DNA from: Proteobacteria bacterium SG_bin4
GTDB taxonomy: Bacteria; Pseudomonadota; Gammaproteobacteria; Burkholderiales; Nitrosomonadaceae
Direction of reading: 5' to 3'
DNA: 64,000 nucleotides
Assembly: GCA_002083395.1 (NCBI GenBank)
Contig: LWDH01000015.1
Span: forward strand, 1 to 64,000
The notes under the pieces: generated by a model
Told to the model about the DNA's origin: nothing
Database searches by the model: none
What the model saw: only the letters and a program-made list of their open reading frames with translations
Position numbers and translations under genes: made by a program
Part shown: piece after piece, positions 54,427-63,921 of the stretch
Position numbering within the stretch: position 1 is the first letter of the stretch
Layout of the letters: each line of letters begins with the position of its first letter

Positions 54427-54780
54427 TCACCGCCAGATCTCGGCAAACAGTTCTGTTGTAAAACCCACAGTGGCGCGGCGCCCATCCGTTATTAACGGTC
54501 TTTTGATCAAACGGCCATTACTTGCCAGCAAATCGATTTTTTGTTGATCGGACAGTGCAGGCAGTCGTTCCTTGATGTTTAACGCACGATACTGCATGCC
54601 GCTGGTGTTGAAGAGTTTGTTAACGGATACATTCGCATGCTGAGCTATCGCAGCAAGCTCCGCGTCATCCGGGGGATTTTCCGTGATATCGATGAATTGG
54701 TACTTAACACCGGCCTGCTGCAGAAATTGTTCGGCTCTGCGGCAAGTGTCACACTTTTTATAACCATAGAACTTCAACAT
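54427..54780 (-). CDS. ArsC/Spx-family protein
   Basis: A 117-residue thioredoxin-fold protein of the ArsC/Spx/YffB family with the redox pair C10-x-x-C13 (YKKCDTCRRA). The C-terminal half has NGRLIKRPLIT, shared by YffB-like and MgsR-like members. True arsenate reductase activity is doubtful since family members with this layout often act otherwise. It is followed upstream by a cupin gene on the same strand with a 29-base gap. Confidence 0.88.
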   Translation of the reverse strand: MLKFYGYKKCDTCRRAEQFLQQAGVKYQFIDITENPPDDAELAAIAQHANVSVNKLFNTSGMQYRALNIKERLPALSDQQKIDLLASNGRLIKRPLITDGRRATVGFTTELFAEIWR

Positions 54781-54809
54781 AAATAAATACTTACAATATA
54801 TTATTAAAG

Positions 54810-55148
54810 TTACTCACCACCTTTAGGGCCCCAAAATACAACCCAAGTGACAAAATCCGCTGAGAAATTTTCAAAGCGATGCTCCACATGCGCCGCTACA
54901 AAAAAAACCATTCCCGGTTCAAATGCCTGACGCTCACCGGCAACCACGATTTCACCATGACCGGAATGAATGAAATACAATTCATCTTGATCATGCGGTG
55001 TCTGAATATCGGTCTCTTTCGGAGCATAAACTTCAACCGACATGGTGCCATGCGCAAAAGCCAGCGTGAAAGGTTCGCCCGAAGGCCATTCGGGACTGGC
55101 TTTTCCAGGAATTCGTTGCATCAAATCCGTTAACACCGCTTTCAGCAT
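54810..55148 (-). CDS. Small cupin-domain protein
   Basis: A 112-residue single-cupin protein with HDQDELYFIHSGHGEI (metal-binding H-x-x-x-E-like residues) and a second motif at AAHVEHRFENF. It has no signal peptide. A metal-dependent enzyme or sensor of small molecules is the family range; no substrate can be assigned. It lies just upstream of the Spx-like gene and may be cotranscribed. Confidence 0.85.
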   Translation of the reverse strand: MLKAVLTDLMQRIPGKASPEWPSGEPFTLAFAHGTMSVEVYAPKETDIQTPHDQDELYFIHSGHGEIVVAGERQAFEPGMVFFVAAHVEHRFENFSADFVTWVVFWGPKGGE

Positions 55149-55225
55149 GATTCACCTCATTTATCAGTTTAAGCATTTGTCATAACTTATTAATTTTTAT
55201 ATCTTAGCGTCTCTAGTTCGTTGTT

Positions 55226-55666
55226 TCATGATCGCGGAATCACCAAATGATGTTGATTGAGTTCCCAATAACTCAGAATCGATTCGATCGCGTGTTCATA
55301 ACGATCTGCGCCCATCGGTTTTGTAATCACACTGTTGGCATGATTTTCAAGCGCACGGCGAATATCTTTAGCAGCCGCCGAAGTGGTAAAAACAACCACG
55401 GGGAGGATTTTCAACAACGCATCGGTCTTAATTGCAGCAAGTATCTCATGGCCATCGTATTTCGGTAGCTGCAAATCCAGTATGCAAAGCCACGGCATCG
55501 GTTGTTGCTGATTGCGAACCGTATCCAAATAAGCCATTGCCGCACCGCCATCCGCAACACGGGTCACGGTAATGTCAGGACGATGCTCGGAAATGTAAAA
55601 ACTGGTCAACTCCGCATGTTCATCGCTGTCTTCAATCAACAATAAGCCACGATGCTCGGTTTTCAT
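55226..55666 (-). CDS. Single-domain response regulator
   Basis: A 146-residue receiver domain without an output domain, like Rcp1-type regulators that pair with phytochrome-like or membrane kinases. The acidic pocket E12-D13, the phosphoacceptor D64 (CILDLQLPKYDGHEIL), the conserved Thr/Ser (VFTTSA) and Lys (ITKPMG) are present. Its ATG overlaps the stop of the kinase gene (TAATG), so translation is coupled. It may act by docking to another protein or in a phosphorelay. Confidence 0.93.
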   Translation of the reverse strand: MKTEHRGLLLIEDSDEHAELTSFYISEHRPDITVTRVADGGAAMAYLDTVRNQQQPMPWLCILDLQLPKYDGHEILAAIKTDALLKILPVVVFTTSAAAKDIRRALENHANSVITKPMGADRYEHAIESILSYWELNQHHLVIPRS

Positions 55667-57534
55667 TATGGACTCCCGTTCGATTTTTTTGCCGCTGGAA
55701 ATTTCAACCAGAATGTTGCGCCGCTTCCGGGAGAGGATTCAATCCAAATGTCACCGCCGTGCAGCCTCATGACTTTTTTAACAATCGCCAATCCAATTCC
55801 CGAGCCACCCGGTTGTGAACTCAACCGGTAAAACAAGCCAAAAATTTTTTGATGAAATGCCGGATCAATTCCTTCGCCATTATCCCGGCAAAAAATTAAC
55901 CAGTGCTGATCCCGAATTATCGCGCCAATTTCAAGCCGTGGTTTCTGTTCCGCATTATGCGCATATTTCATTGCATTCGAAAGTATATTTTCAAATACCT
56001 GCAGTAGGCGGCTTTCATTGCCATTGATCACCGGCAGTCCCGGATGGATGATTAAATCAAAATCCGCTTTCTTTAATTCCTCGCTTTGATTCTCGGCAAA
56101 CTGTTGCAGCAGGATATTCAAATCAATCGGATTCATCCCGGTTTCGATCCGGCCTACGCGGCTCAAATCCAGTAAATCATTAATCAATTGTTCCATACGT
56201 GTGATCGAAGCGATCACTTTTTCCAGCTTTTCAATAGCTAACGGATAGTTTCCCTGATCGGCAAGCTTTCGTATGATGCTGATAAATCCCATGCTGGTCA
56301 CCAGGGGTGATTTCAAATCGTGCGATACGGTATGAACAAACTGTTCCAGTTCGTCATTCGAGCGCTCCAGATCGTTGTTACTTTGTTCCAGGGCTAGCGT
56401 TAATTCCACCGATTCGTGCAGCAATTGCTCGGTTCGTGCATTCATATCCCGGTAAGCGTTAGCAGCTTCAGTCAATTCGCCGATCTCGTCGCGCACGACA
56501 TAATTTGGAATAGGCGCATTGCTAACGCCTTGCGCCAAATCCCGGAAAGTCATCGCGATGCGCGAGATCGGCCGGATGATGCTTTGTCTGATCACATAAG
56601 AGAACAATAGCAAAAATAGCAATAAAACAACTCCCAATAGCAACAACATATAGAGCGTGTCGTTCACATTGGCCAGAAATTCATGTTCCATGACTGCTAT
56701 TTCATCCGTCAGCAGCATTGACAGTTTTTTTGATTGATAGAGGATTTCATAGGCTTCTGCTGCCATGACCACATTGATCAAGTAGAGATAGCTTCGGGTC
56801 AATTGCACGGATTCATTGTAACGATGCTGATATCGATCCAGCCGATCTATTACCTGATCGATTTTGGAATGAGTAAGTTCGGTATGATCGAGCGCATTTA
56901 AAAAGCTCAGCGCATCGATAAAATTCTGTTTCCCCGCTAAGACATAACTGGAATCGAGAGAACCCAGATAGCGAAACAAATTCTTTTCAACCAGCAACAC
57001 GCGGTTGAGTACACTTTTCAATATCAATTGCAATCCCGGGTTTTCTTTCTCCAGAGCGATTAATTCTTGAACCAGGCGTTCGGCTTTTGTCGCATCATTG
57101 CGAAAATCCACATTGAGCAGTTGTTGCTGCTGGTTACGCTGTTGCTTCACTTGTAAAAAAGCCGAATGGTAATTTTTCAAATGAACTTTAATTTCACTTA
57201 AAACCGGTTTGCTAACCGGTAAATCAGTTTCTATATTCTGATCAATCTGATCAAGCAGAATTTCGTAAAGACGGATGACTTCATCAGCCGCTGAAAGATG
57301 TCCATAATTCGCATAAATAAGCGCTTGACGCTGCATTTCAGAAACTTGCGCGGTGAGTAGCAAATCAATCCGGGTTTTTGTGCTGAATGAAACAAAATCG
57401 CGGAAATTTTCGGTGGTTTTATGAAACGTAAAATTAGTAATGCCGATTACAGAAAAAATCAGAATACCCGCAAAAATATAACCGGCATTAATGCGTTGGC
57501 GAAGCTTAAAATGGTCAATGAGATATCTAATCAA
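55666..57534 (-). CDS. Membrane sensor histidine kinase
   Basis: A 622-residue kinase. Transmembrane helix 1 (about 17-37) and helix 2 (about 291-317) enclose an all-helical periplasmic sensor of about 250 residues. A HAMP domain (about 315-370) and short coiled coil lead to the HisKA domain with FVHTVSHDLKSPLVTS (phospho-His) and a HATPase with FENILSNAMKYA (N box), CRDNGEGIDPAF (G1) and GSGIGLAIVKKV (G2). The start is TTG at 57534, nine bases after the binding-protein gene, which has no Shine-Dalgarno before it. The arrangement suggests the binding protein feeds this sensor. Confidence 0.93.
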   Translation of the reverse strand: MIRYLIDHFKLRQRINAGYIFAGILIFSVIGITNFTFHKTTENFRDFVSFSTKTRIDLLLTAQVSEMQRQALIYANYGHLSAADEVIRLYEILLDQIDQNIETDLPVSKPVLSEIKVHLKNYHSAFLQVKQQRNQQQQLLNVDFRNDATKAERLVQELIALEKENPGLQLILKSVLNRVLLVEKNLFRYLGSLDSSYVLAGKQNFIDALSFLNALDHTELTHSKIDQVIDRLDRYQHRYNESVQLTRSYLYLINVVMAAEAYEILYQSKKLSMLLTDEIAVMEHEFLANVNDTLYMLLLLGVVLLLFLLLFSYVIRQSIIRPISRIAMTFRDLAQGVSNAPIPNYVVRDEIGELTEAANAYRDMNARTEQLLHESVELTLALEQSNNDLERSNDELEQFVHTVSHDLKSPLVTSMGFISIIRKLADQGNYPLAIEKLEKVIASITRMEQLINDLLDLSRVGRIETGMNPIDLNILLQQFAENQSEELKKADFDLIIHPGLPVINGNESRLLQVFENILSNAMKYAHNAEQKPRLEIGAIIRDQHWLIFCRDNGEGIDPAFHQKIFGLFYRLSSQPGGSGIGLAIVKKVMRLHGGDIWIESSPGSGATFWLKFPAAKKSNGSP

Positions 57535-57543
57535 AGTATTAAT

Positions 57544-58806
57544 TCATGCCAAAAGAAATTCGTTCCATTTCATCAAGCTATATTCATAGTTAGCCATTAC
57601 GGTGTTCCAGATTGCAACATTTTCAAATCGTTTGATATAGGAACCGCCGGTTCGTATGTCGCCGACCCTGGCGGCAATCTTGTTATCAGTCCCTAACAAC
57701 GGTTCCACCGCAGGCTTGCCGTCGTACCAATAATCCCATTCCGCCTGCGACATGAAAGTTCTGGAGCGTTGCGGATTGGAAATGTAATAGCCTTGCCTTG
57801 CGATGAAGGCTCCTGCCCACCCGGAGAGCCACCAATTCATAAACGCGTAGGCGGCCTCTTCACGTTCCCCCTGTGTTTCACTCGACAGGCACATAACGCC
57901 ATGCCAAGCCCGGTAACCTTCCTTAGGCGCCGCATAAATGCAAGGTATGCCTCTGCCGTTCAACGCGCTGACCGCCGGTGAAAACATACTGGCAATAGTA
58001 ATTTCGCCGTTCGCCATCCATTCTATGGAATGGGGCACGGACGACCAGAAACCGCGGAAATGCCCCTGCCGCTTCTTTGCAATCACGATTTCAAAAAGCG
58101 CATCGATTTCCGCGCGGCTCATATTTCCCATATCGTTAAACGTCATCAGCCCTTGCGCCTGCGTTGCAAGTGCAAGATCGAAAATACCGATGGTGGGCGC
58201 ATTCACGATGGCCACCTTGCCGGCATAACGGTTGTCTAATAGCCAACCCCAGCTCTCGGATTCATAGGGAATGCCTTTGGGTATGATCGCGGCGTTGTAC
58301 CCAAAAGAATCGGTATTGTGCACATACGGCAAAAAACTAATACCGTCTGCCGGTGTTGCTCCCAAGCTGCCATCGGCTTGAAAATACAAGATTTTGTGCG
58401 GTGCATCGCCAAGTCCGGTTGATGCGGCCGGCGTCAACCGCCCGGTTTTACTCAGTTCATTGATCTCGGACCAGTATTGCAACTTACTGATTTTTATAGG
58501 CTGAATAGCATCCGCCATCCAGAGTATTTTGATGCTGTCGGACCATTGCTCATAGAGGTCAAAACTGCGCGGATCGGTTGCAGCTTTCAGCAATACTTCC
58601 GCATCACCGCCTGGGAAGAACTGAATATTGATGCCAAGATCCCGCTCGGCCCGGGTCCTGATGGCTTCCTGCAGTGTCACATGAGTGCCGAGCACCTTGA
58701 TCGTCGGCTTCCGGTTATAGGCTTTGGCAATGCTAGGAAAAGCCAGGGTGGATACTGCTGCGGAAGCAATTGCGCCGCTTTGTCGTAAAAAAGTCCGGCG
58801 ATCCAT
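57544..58806 (-). CDS. Periplasmic extracellular solute-binding protein (Tat exported)
   Basis: A 420-residue ABC-type substrate-binding protein of the spermidine/putrescine (PotD-like) class. The N-terminus MDRRTFLRQSGAIASAA has the twin-arginine motif RRTFL and a cleavage site after AKA (near residue 29). No permease or ATPase gene is adjacent; instead it is followed at nine bases by a kinase and then a response regulator. It may be a sensory partner rather than a transporter part. Ligand unknown. Confidence 0.88.
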   Translation of the reverse strand: MDRRTFLRQSGAIASAAVSTLAFPSIAKAYNRKPTIKVLGTHVTLQEAIRTRAERDLGINIQFFPGGDAEVLLKAATDPRSFDLYEQWSDSIKILWMADAIQPIKISKLQYWSEINELSKTGRLTPAASTGLGDAPHKILYFQADGSLGATPADGISFLPYVHNTDSFGYNAAIIPKGIPYESESWGWLLDNRYAGKVAIVNAPTIGIFDLALATQAQGLMTFNDMGNMSRAEIDALFEIVIAKKRQGHFRGFWSSVPHSIEWMANGEITIASMFSPAVSALNGRGIPCIYAAPKEGYRAWHGVMCLSSETQGEREEAAYAFMNWWLSGWAGAFIARQGYYISNPQRSRTFMSQAEWDYWYDGKPAVEPLLGTDNKIAARVGDIRTGGSYIKRFENVAIWNTVMANYEYSLMKWNEFLLA

Positions 58807-58900
58807 CGATAAATTCTCAGGCAGTTAATCAAATGATGACTGTTAAATTAAACATGCATACCGTACAGTCTGCCAGAAAGTGACTGATTGTCCAATCAAT

Positions 58901-61105
58901 TCATAGCGCCGTCAGTTTTGCCAGCGACATCAGCAGCCATTTTGTTCCCGCTTGTGCAAATTTAACTTGCACTCGGGTATCGCTGCCACTGCCTTCGTAA
59001 TCGATAATCACGCCGGTACCGAACTTGTCGTGCAGCACACTCTGGCCAATTTTCCAAGGCAAACCGGCTATATTATTTGGAGATCGGTGCGGAGACCCGG
59101 AAAAAAACGGCGCGCTTGGAGAGTGGTTCAGGGTATTAGAAGTAAAACTGAAATTGTGCGGTGATGAGGGCTTTAGCCATTTCAGAAAATCCTGTGGTAT
59201 CTCATCCAGAAACCGCGATGCGATATTGTAGCGTGTTTGTCCATGCAGCAGCCGGCTTTGGGCGAAACTCAAATACAAGTGGCGGCGTGCGCGGGTCATG
59301 GCAACATACATCAGGCGCCTTTCTTCGGATAATCCATTGATTTCATTAAGACTATTTTCGTGAGGAAATAACCCTTCTTCCAATCCGCTCAGAAATACAC
59401 TGTGAAACTCAAGTCCTTTGGCTGCATGAATGGTCATTAACTGCAAGGCATTCTGGCCGTTACCCGCTTGATGCTCGCCAGCTTCCAGCGAAGCATGCGC
59501 CAGAAATTCCGCAAGACTGTCATTTTCCGCTTCGTGCACGAAACTGGCGGCGGCATTGATGAGTTCGTGCAAATTTTCCAATCGTTCGACACCTTCCCGC
59601 TCTTTAGCATAATAGGCTGATAATTCGCTATGCGTCAGCATGTATTCAATAATCTGCGGCAACGGCAATGCCGCGCAGTCCCGGCGCATCAATAACATCT
59701 TTTGCACAAAACTCGTCGTGCCTTTTAAGGCTTCTGCAGGCTTTTGCAATATCGACGTTTCGCCCCCGCCTTTTCTGAGAGCTGCCTGCCATAAGCTGAT
59801 GCCTTGCACTTTGGCGTCATCCAGCAGTTGCTCTAAACTCCTGGCGCCAATCCCGCGCGCTGGAAAATTGATCACCCGCAGTAACGCGCTATCGTCATCC
59901 GGATTGGCAATTAAGCGCAAATAAGCCAATGCGTGTTTGATTTCCTGACGATCGAAAAATCGCATTCCGCCATATACCCGATAGGGTACTCCGGCATTGA
60001 ACAAGCTATGTTCCAACACTCGGGATTGCGCATTGGAACGATACAACAAGGCGATTTCGGATAATGCAACACCGTCTGCTTGCAACGCTTTGACTTCTTC
60101 GACGATAAAAACCGCTTCGTCGTAATCGTTCGGTGCGTTGTATACCCTTAAGGGCTCGCCTTTTCCTTCGTTAGTCCAAAGATTTTTACCGAGACGGTCA
60201 TTGTTGTGTTCAATTAAAGCATTGGCGGCATCGAGAATGTAGCCGTGTGAGCGGTAATTTTGTTCGAGTTTGATGACGGTGGAAATACCGAAATCGCGTT
60301 CGAAGTCTTTCATATTGCCGCTATATGCGCCGCGAAAAGCATAAATGCTTTGATCGTCATCGCCGACAGCAAAAACCGCGGCCGCGTGATCGGTTTCCGC
60401 ACCGGCAAGCAGTTTCAGCCACTTGTATTGCAATTGATTGGTATCTTGAAACTCATCGATCAGTATATGCCGGAACCGCGCACGGTAATGCTGGCACAGC
60501 GGTTCGTGGCGCGTGAGCAATTCATAGCTGCGTAACAGTAATTCCGCAAAATCAACCGCGCCCTCTCGCTGACACTGCTGCTCGTACGCTTGATAAAATT
60601 CCAGCATGCGCCGGGAAAAAGCATCCTCAACGGTTACATACGCAGCCCGCAGCCCGGACTCCTTGGCATTATTGATAAACCATTGCACTTGCCGTGGCGG
60701 GAATTTTTTATCGTCCGCTTGCAAATCTCTCAGAATTCTTTTGATCAGCGCCAATTGATCGGCAGAATCGAGGATCTGGAATGTTTGCGGCAATCCGGCA
60801 TCCTGAAAATGTGTCCGCAGCATGCGATGACAGAGGCCGTGAAACGTTCCGATCCACATCCCCCGCAGATTAATCGGCAGCATCGCGGAAATACGCGCCA
60901 GCATTTCCTTGGCGGCTTTATTGGTAAAAGTCACCGCCAGAATGCCGTGAGGGCTGACCTGGCCGGATTGAATCAAATATGCAATTCGCGTCGTTAACAC
61001 GCGTGTTTTTCCACTACCCGCACCGGCCAATACCAAGACCGACTGGTATGGCAGGGTGATCGCTTCCAATTGTTGTGGATTAAGATCCGCGAGTAAGGAA
61101 CTCAT
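58901..61105 (-). CDS. uvrD: DNA helicase II (UvrD/PcrA)
   Basis: A 734-residue superfamily 1A helicase for nucleotide excision and mismatch repair. Motifs in order: LNPQQLEAI (Q motif), AGAGSGKTRVLTTRIAYL (I), FTNKAAKEM (Ia), DEFQDTNQLQYKWL (II), GDDDQSIYAFRGA (III), QNYRSHG (IV), TIHAAKGLEFHSVFLSG (V) and EERRLMYVAMTRAR (VI). The C-terminal tail has a Tudor-like GQSVLHDKFGTGVII segment as in UvrD/PcrA that binds RNA polymerase. It stands alone between the binding-protein gene and phosphoribulokinase. Confidence 0.96.
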   Translation of the reverse strand: MSSLLADLNPQQLEAITLPYQSVLVLAGAGSGKTRVLTTRIAYLIQSGQVSPHGILAVTFTNKAAKEMLARISAMLPINLRGMWIGTFHGLCHRMLRTHFQDAGLPQTFQILDSADQLALIKRILRDLQADDKKFPPRQVQWFINNAKESGLRAAYVTVEDAFSRRMLEFYQAYEQQCQREGAVDFAELLLRSYELLTRHEPLCQHYRARFRHILIDEFQDTNQLQYKWLKLLAGAETDHAAAVFAVGDDDQSIYAFRGAYSGNMKDFERDFGISTVIKLEQNYRSHGYILDAANALIEHNNDRLGKNLWTNEGKGEPLRVYNAPNDYDEAVFIVEEVKALQADGVALSEIALLYRSNAQSRVLEHSLFNAGVPYRVYGGMRFFDRQEIKHALAYLRLIANPDDDSALLRVINFPARGIGARSLEQLLDDAKVQGISLWQAALRKGGGETSILQKPAEALKGTTSFVQKMLLMRRDCAALPLPQIIEYMLTHSELSAYYAKEREGVERLENLHELINAAASFVHEAENDSLAEFLAHASLEAGEHQAGNGQNALQLMTIHAAKGLEFHSVFLSGLEEGLFPHENSLNEINGLSEERRLMYVAMTRARRHLYLSFAQSRLLHGQTRYNIASRFLDEIPQDFLKWLKPSSPHNFSFTSNTLNHSPSAPFFSGSPHRSPNNIAGLPWKIGQSVLHDKFGTGVIIDYEGSGSDTRVQVKFAQAGTKWLLMSLAKLTAL

Positions 61106-61250
61106 GCAGCTCGGATATTTCGATTGATCTCAGGATTAATCTGAAAAACAAATATTCTGTATTGTGCCGCACTGATTAATTCAGAATCGCGCTCCATTGA
61201 AACCGCAACTTACCGCGATTCGTGAATTAACCGGTTTTTTGTCAAAACGA

Positions 61251-62120
61251 TTAAGCTCTGCTTTTAGCGACAATATCCAGGATCAGCGGCGTCAATATCA
61301 ATTCGATCGCCATGCCCATTTTCCCGCCTGGAACAACAATCGTGTTCGGACGAGACATAAAAGAGTCGTGAATCATTCTTAACAAGTAAGGGAAATCGGC
61401 CATTTCCGGATATCTGAAGCGAATCACCACCAAGCTTTCATCCAGTGTCGGGATCTCCCTGGCAATGAACGGGTTGGATGTGTCCACGGTTGGCACCCGT
61501 TGGAAATTGATATGTGTACGGGAGAACTGCGGAGTGATGTAATGCACATAATCATGCATGCGGCGCAAAATAGTATGTGTCACGGCTTCAGCAGAGTATC
61601 CGCGGGCATTGGTATCCCGGTAAATTTTTTGAATCCACTCCAAATTAACGATGGGCACTACACCAACGAGCAAATCGACATATTTTGCAACATCGGCGGT
61701 ATCGCTTTTGGCGCCGCCATGCAGACCTTCGTAAAACAGTAAATCGGAACCGGGTGGTATGGACGACCATGGCGTAAATGTGCCAGGTTTTTGTTGCCAG
61801 GGCGCGGCTTCTTCTTCGTTATGAAGATACAAACGCTTTTGACCCGTTCCTTTTTCGCCGTATTCTTTAAACAGTGCTTCCAGTTTTTCAAATTCGTTGG
61901 CTTCCGGGCCAAAGTGACTGATCGGGCGCCCGCCATTTTTTTCTGATTCTGCTACGGCTTGTTTCATCGCTTCACGGTCGTAGCGATGAAAGCTATCGCC
62001 TTCAATCACCACCGCATTCAGTTTCTCGCGACGAAAAATGTGTTCAAAGCTGGTTTTTACCGTTGAGGTGCCTGCACCTGAAGATCCGGTAACGGCGATA
62101 ACCGGGTGTTTTTGCGACAT
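61251..62120 (-). CDS. prkB: Phosphoribulokinase, class I
   Basis: Phosphorylates ribulose-5-phosphate to ribulose-1,5-bisphosphate for Rubisco, a marker of the Calvin cycle. The 289-residue protein is the proteobacterial class I type: P-loop TGSSGAGTST (11-20), EGDSFHRYDREAM, HFGPEANEFEKLEALF, and FYEGLHGG. An AGGAG lies eleven bases before the ATG. Rubisco is not in the window. This gene is the strongest pointer to autotrophy here. Confidence 0.95.
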   Translation of the reverse strand: MSQKHPVIAVTGSSGAGTSTVKTSFEHIFRREKLNAVVIEGDSFHRYDREAMKQAVAESEKNGGRPISHFGPEANEFEKLEALFKEYGEKGTGQKRLYLHNEEEAAPWQQKPGTFTPWSSIPPGSDLLFYEGLHGGAKSDTADVAKYVDLLVGVVPIVNLEWIQKIYRDTNARGYSAEAVTHTILRRMHDYVHYITPQFSRTHINFQRVPTVDTSNPFIAREIPTLDESLVVIRFRYPEMADFPYLLRMIHDSFMSRPNTIVVPGGKMGMAIELILTPLILDIVAKSRA

Positions 62121-62335
62121 TCTGATTTTCTCCTAAAAATATAATAATAAAATCACCGGACCATATTAGCCTTCGATGGAAATTTTGCATCGCTATAATG
62201 CTGTTTCCGTTGACAGTTAGCAGCCATGACCTGCTTTGTGCGCTTCAGAATCGGAACATCAAGCCGACAAAATTGAAAATGCAAGTACTGAAACTTACTA
62301 AAATAATACCAGTCAGAAACTTTACCTAAAATTTC

Positions 62336-62548
62336 GTGTGTATTGTATACCAAGACAGAGTCCAGGCATCAATTACCTGTACCATTGATTGTGATCCACC
62401 CGTTTACATACAGCAAAATGAAACCCGTAAAGCGGAACCGAAAACGCACTACTGGTATTATTGTCCAAATCCGAGAGACTACTATTCCGCTATCAGCGAA
62501 TGTCTTGGTGGCTGGCTAGAGATCGCACTTCAACCCACTGCATCATAA
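62336..62548 (+). pseudogene. Gene fragment with a lipoprotein-type YYCP...GGW C-terminus
   Basis: A 70-codon frame from a GTG whose second half resembles the C-terminal end of small periplasmic or glycine-zipper proteins: VYIQQNE, HYWYYCPNPRDYYSAISEC and GGWLEI. Its N-terminal part (MCIVYQDRVQAS) has no signal peptide, ribosome binding site or family resemblance. It most likely remains from a decayed or truncated gene just upstream of the intact lipoprotein gene at 62569. The rest of the 62121-62568 gap holds nothing recognisable. Confidence 0.6.
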
Positions 62549-62568
62549 TATTTAGAGAGAATTTTCCT

Positions 62569-63108
62569 ATGAAAGCAGTTAAATCGTTTTATATCGCGTG
62601 TATTCCGTGTTTTTTGGCTGCCTGTGTTCACTTGCCATCGGGACCAAGTGTCATGACGTTGCCGGGAACCGGAAAAAGCTTTGAACAGTTTCGTATGGAT
62701 GACTACGAGTGCCGCAGCTATGCTCTCGAGCAAGTGGGTGGCACTTCACCACGGCAATCAGCGCAATCAAGCGGATTGGAGAGCGCAGCCATTGGCGCTG
62801 GTCTGGGCGCTGCGGCGGGAGCAGCTATTGCTGGGGGGGGTGGAGCCGCCGTGGGCGCTGGCGCTGGATTATTGGCGGGAGGATTGGTCGGTTCCGGTAC
62901 TGCTAGCAGTTCTGCGTATGTTAATCAGCAGCGTTATGATATCGGTTATATTCAATGCATGTACGCCAAAGGCCATCGCGTACCGATCGCAGGAAGAATC
63001 ACTGAAGAACCGCCATTAAATCGTGCCAGAAGCCCGGCATCACCGCCTGCTGAATTTATTCCGCCACCACCCCCGCCTGGAAATCCGCCACCGCCGCCGT
63101 TGCGATAA
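62569..63108 (+). CDS. Glycine-zipper outer membrane lipoprotein
   Basis: A 179-residue lipoprotein. The signal peptide ends in a lipobox LAAC with the lipidated Cys19 (FLAACVHLPSG). The mature part has GTGKSFEQFRMDDYECRSYA, a glycine-zipper segment (AIGAGLGAAAGAAIAGGG to AGLLAGGLVG) and a Pro-rich C-terminus (PPPPPPGNPPPPP). Glycine zippers often insert in membranes. ATG 62569 with an AGAGAGAA ribosome binding site is preferred to the 62461 frame start, which overlaps the upstream fragment. Confidence 0.9.
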   Translation: MKAVKSFYIACIPCFLAACVHLPSGPSVMTLPGTGKSFEQFRMDDYECRSYALEQVGGTSPRQSAQSSGLESAAIGAGLGAAAGAAIAGGGGAAVGAGAGLLAGGLVGSGTASSSAYVNQQRYDIGYIQCMYAKGHRVPIAGRITEEPPLNRARSPASPPAEFIPPPPPPGNPPPPPLR

Positions 63109-63321
63109 AGATTCCCTGTGTCAATCATGAATGACTCAAGTTTGCACAGGCATAGCGGAGTATCGCTTCCGGTACTAGACTAACGCATAACGCAGTATGA
63201 TAATGCGCTAAAATAATCAAAAAATACCCCTGTTGAATCCAATATAAAAATTTGCGATTTGATGAAATATTATCGATACATCAAATAAATATATATCAAA
63301 ATAATAACTTAGGAGTGAACT

Positions 63322-63846
63322 GTGCATCCGATTGTACCCGTCATTATGGCAGTAGGCGCCATTTTGTTTTTCGTAGGAATAATTGTCCAAACACGACTTG
63401 GTTCGAAACGAATCAAAACCATACAACTGCGTGGCAAAGACTATAAGCTATGGCAATTCGTCGTAACTACAGTTGGCTCGGGCGTCGCATTGATCATCAT
63501 CTCGGTTTTGATACCCAAATACATATCGTATCAGCCTGAATCAGCAACTCAGACGGTTCAACCCGTTATTTCCGGAAATTTAAAATACGAATTGGATTCG
63601 GTTCTATCCAGCCTGAAAATCAATAATGGTCCGATGATGGATGCAATCAGCCGTTTCCAAGTGGAATTTCACGATACGATGAAGCGTGGTGATAAAAATG
63701 TCGCAGATTTGCTCGTGCTCGAAATAGCTTTTCGAATCCGCACTGATTTACAAAAGCAGGATTATCCTGAAAACCAAATCGAGCGTGAGGTCGAACGGAT
63801 TGTTGGGATCTTGAAACAGACTGCGCAACAAGGTAATGCTAAATAA
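63322..63846 (+). CDS. Small membrane protein, unknown family
   Basis: A 174-residue protein with two predicted transmembrane helices (about 5-24 and 46-66) and a charged soluble C-terminal domain rich in helices (about 85-170, with RGDKNVADLLVLEIAFRI and QIEREVERIVGIL). The start is GTG at 63322, six bases after AGGAG. I do not recognise the family. It is followed by a gene for a short exported protein at 63922. Confidence 0.7.
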   Translation: MHPIVPVIMAVGAILFFVGIIVQTRLGSKRIKTIQLRGKDYKLWQFVVTTVGSGVALIIISVLIPKYISYQPESATQTVQPVISGNLKYELDSVLSSLKINNGPMMDAISRFQVEFHDTMKRGDKNVADLLVLEIAFRIRTDLQKQDYPENQIEREVERIVGILKQTAQQGNAK

Positions 63847-63921
63847 TCGGCATTACTGATATTGTGCGATTAAACAGATTTTCTTTAATATTACTCACTA
63901 TATAAAATATAAGGACTCGCT

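Noticed and set aside
63115..63158. CCTGTG/CACAGG inverted repeat after the lipoprotein gene as a terminator
   Set aside because: The arms are far apart and short, and no T run follows, so support is too weak to list as a feature.
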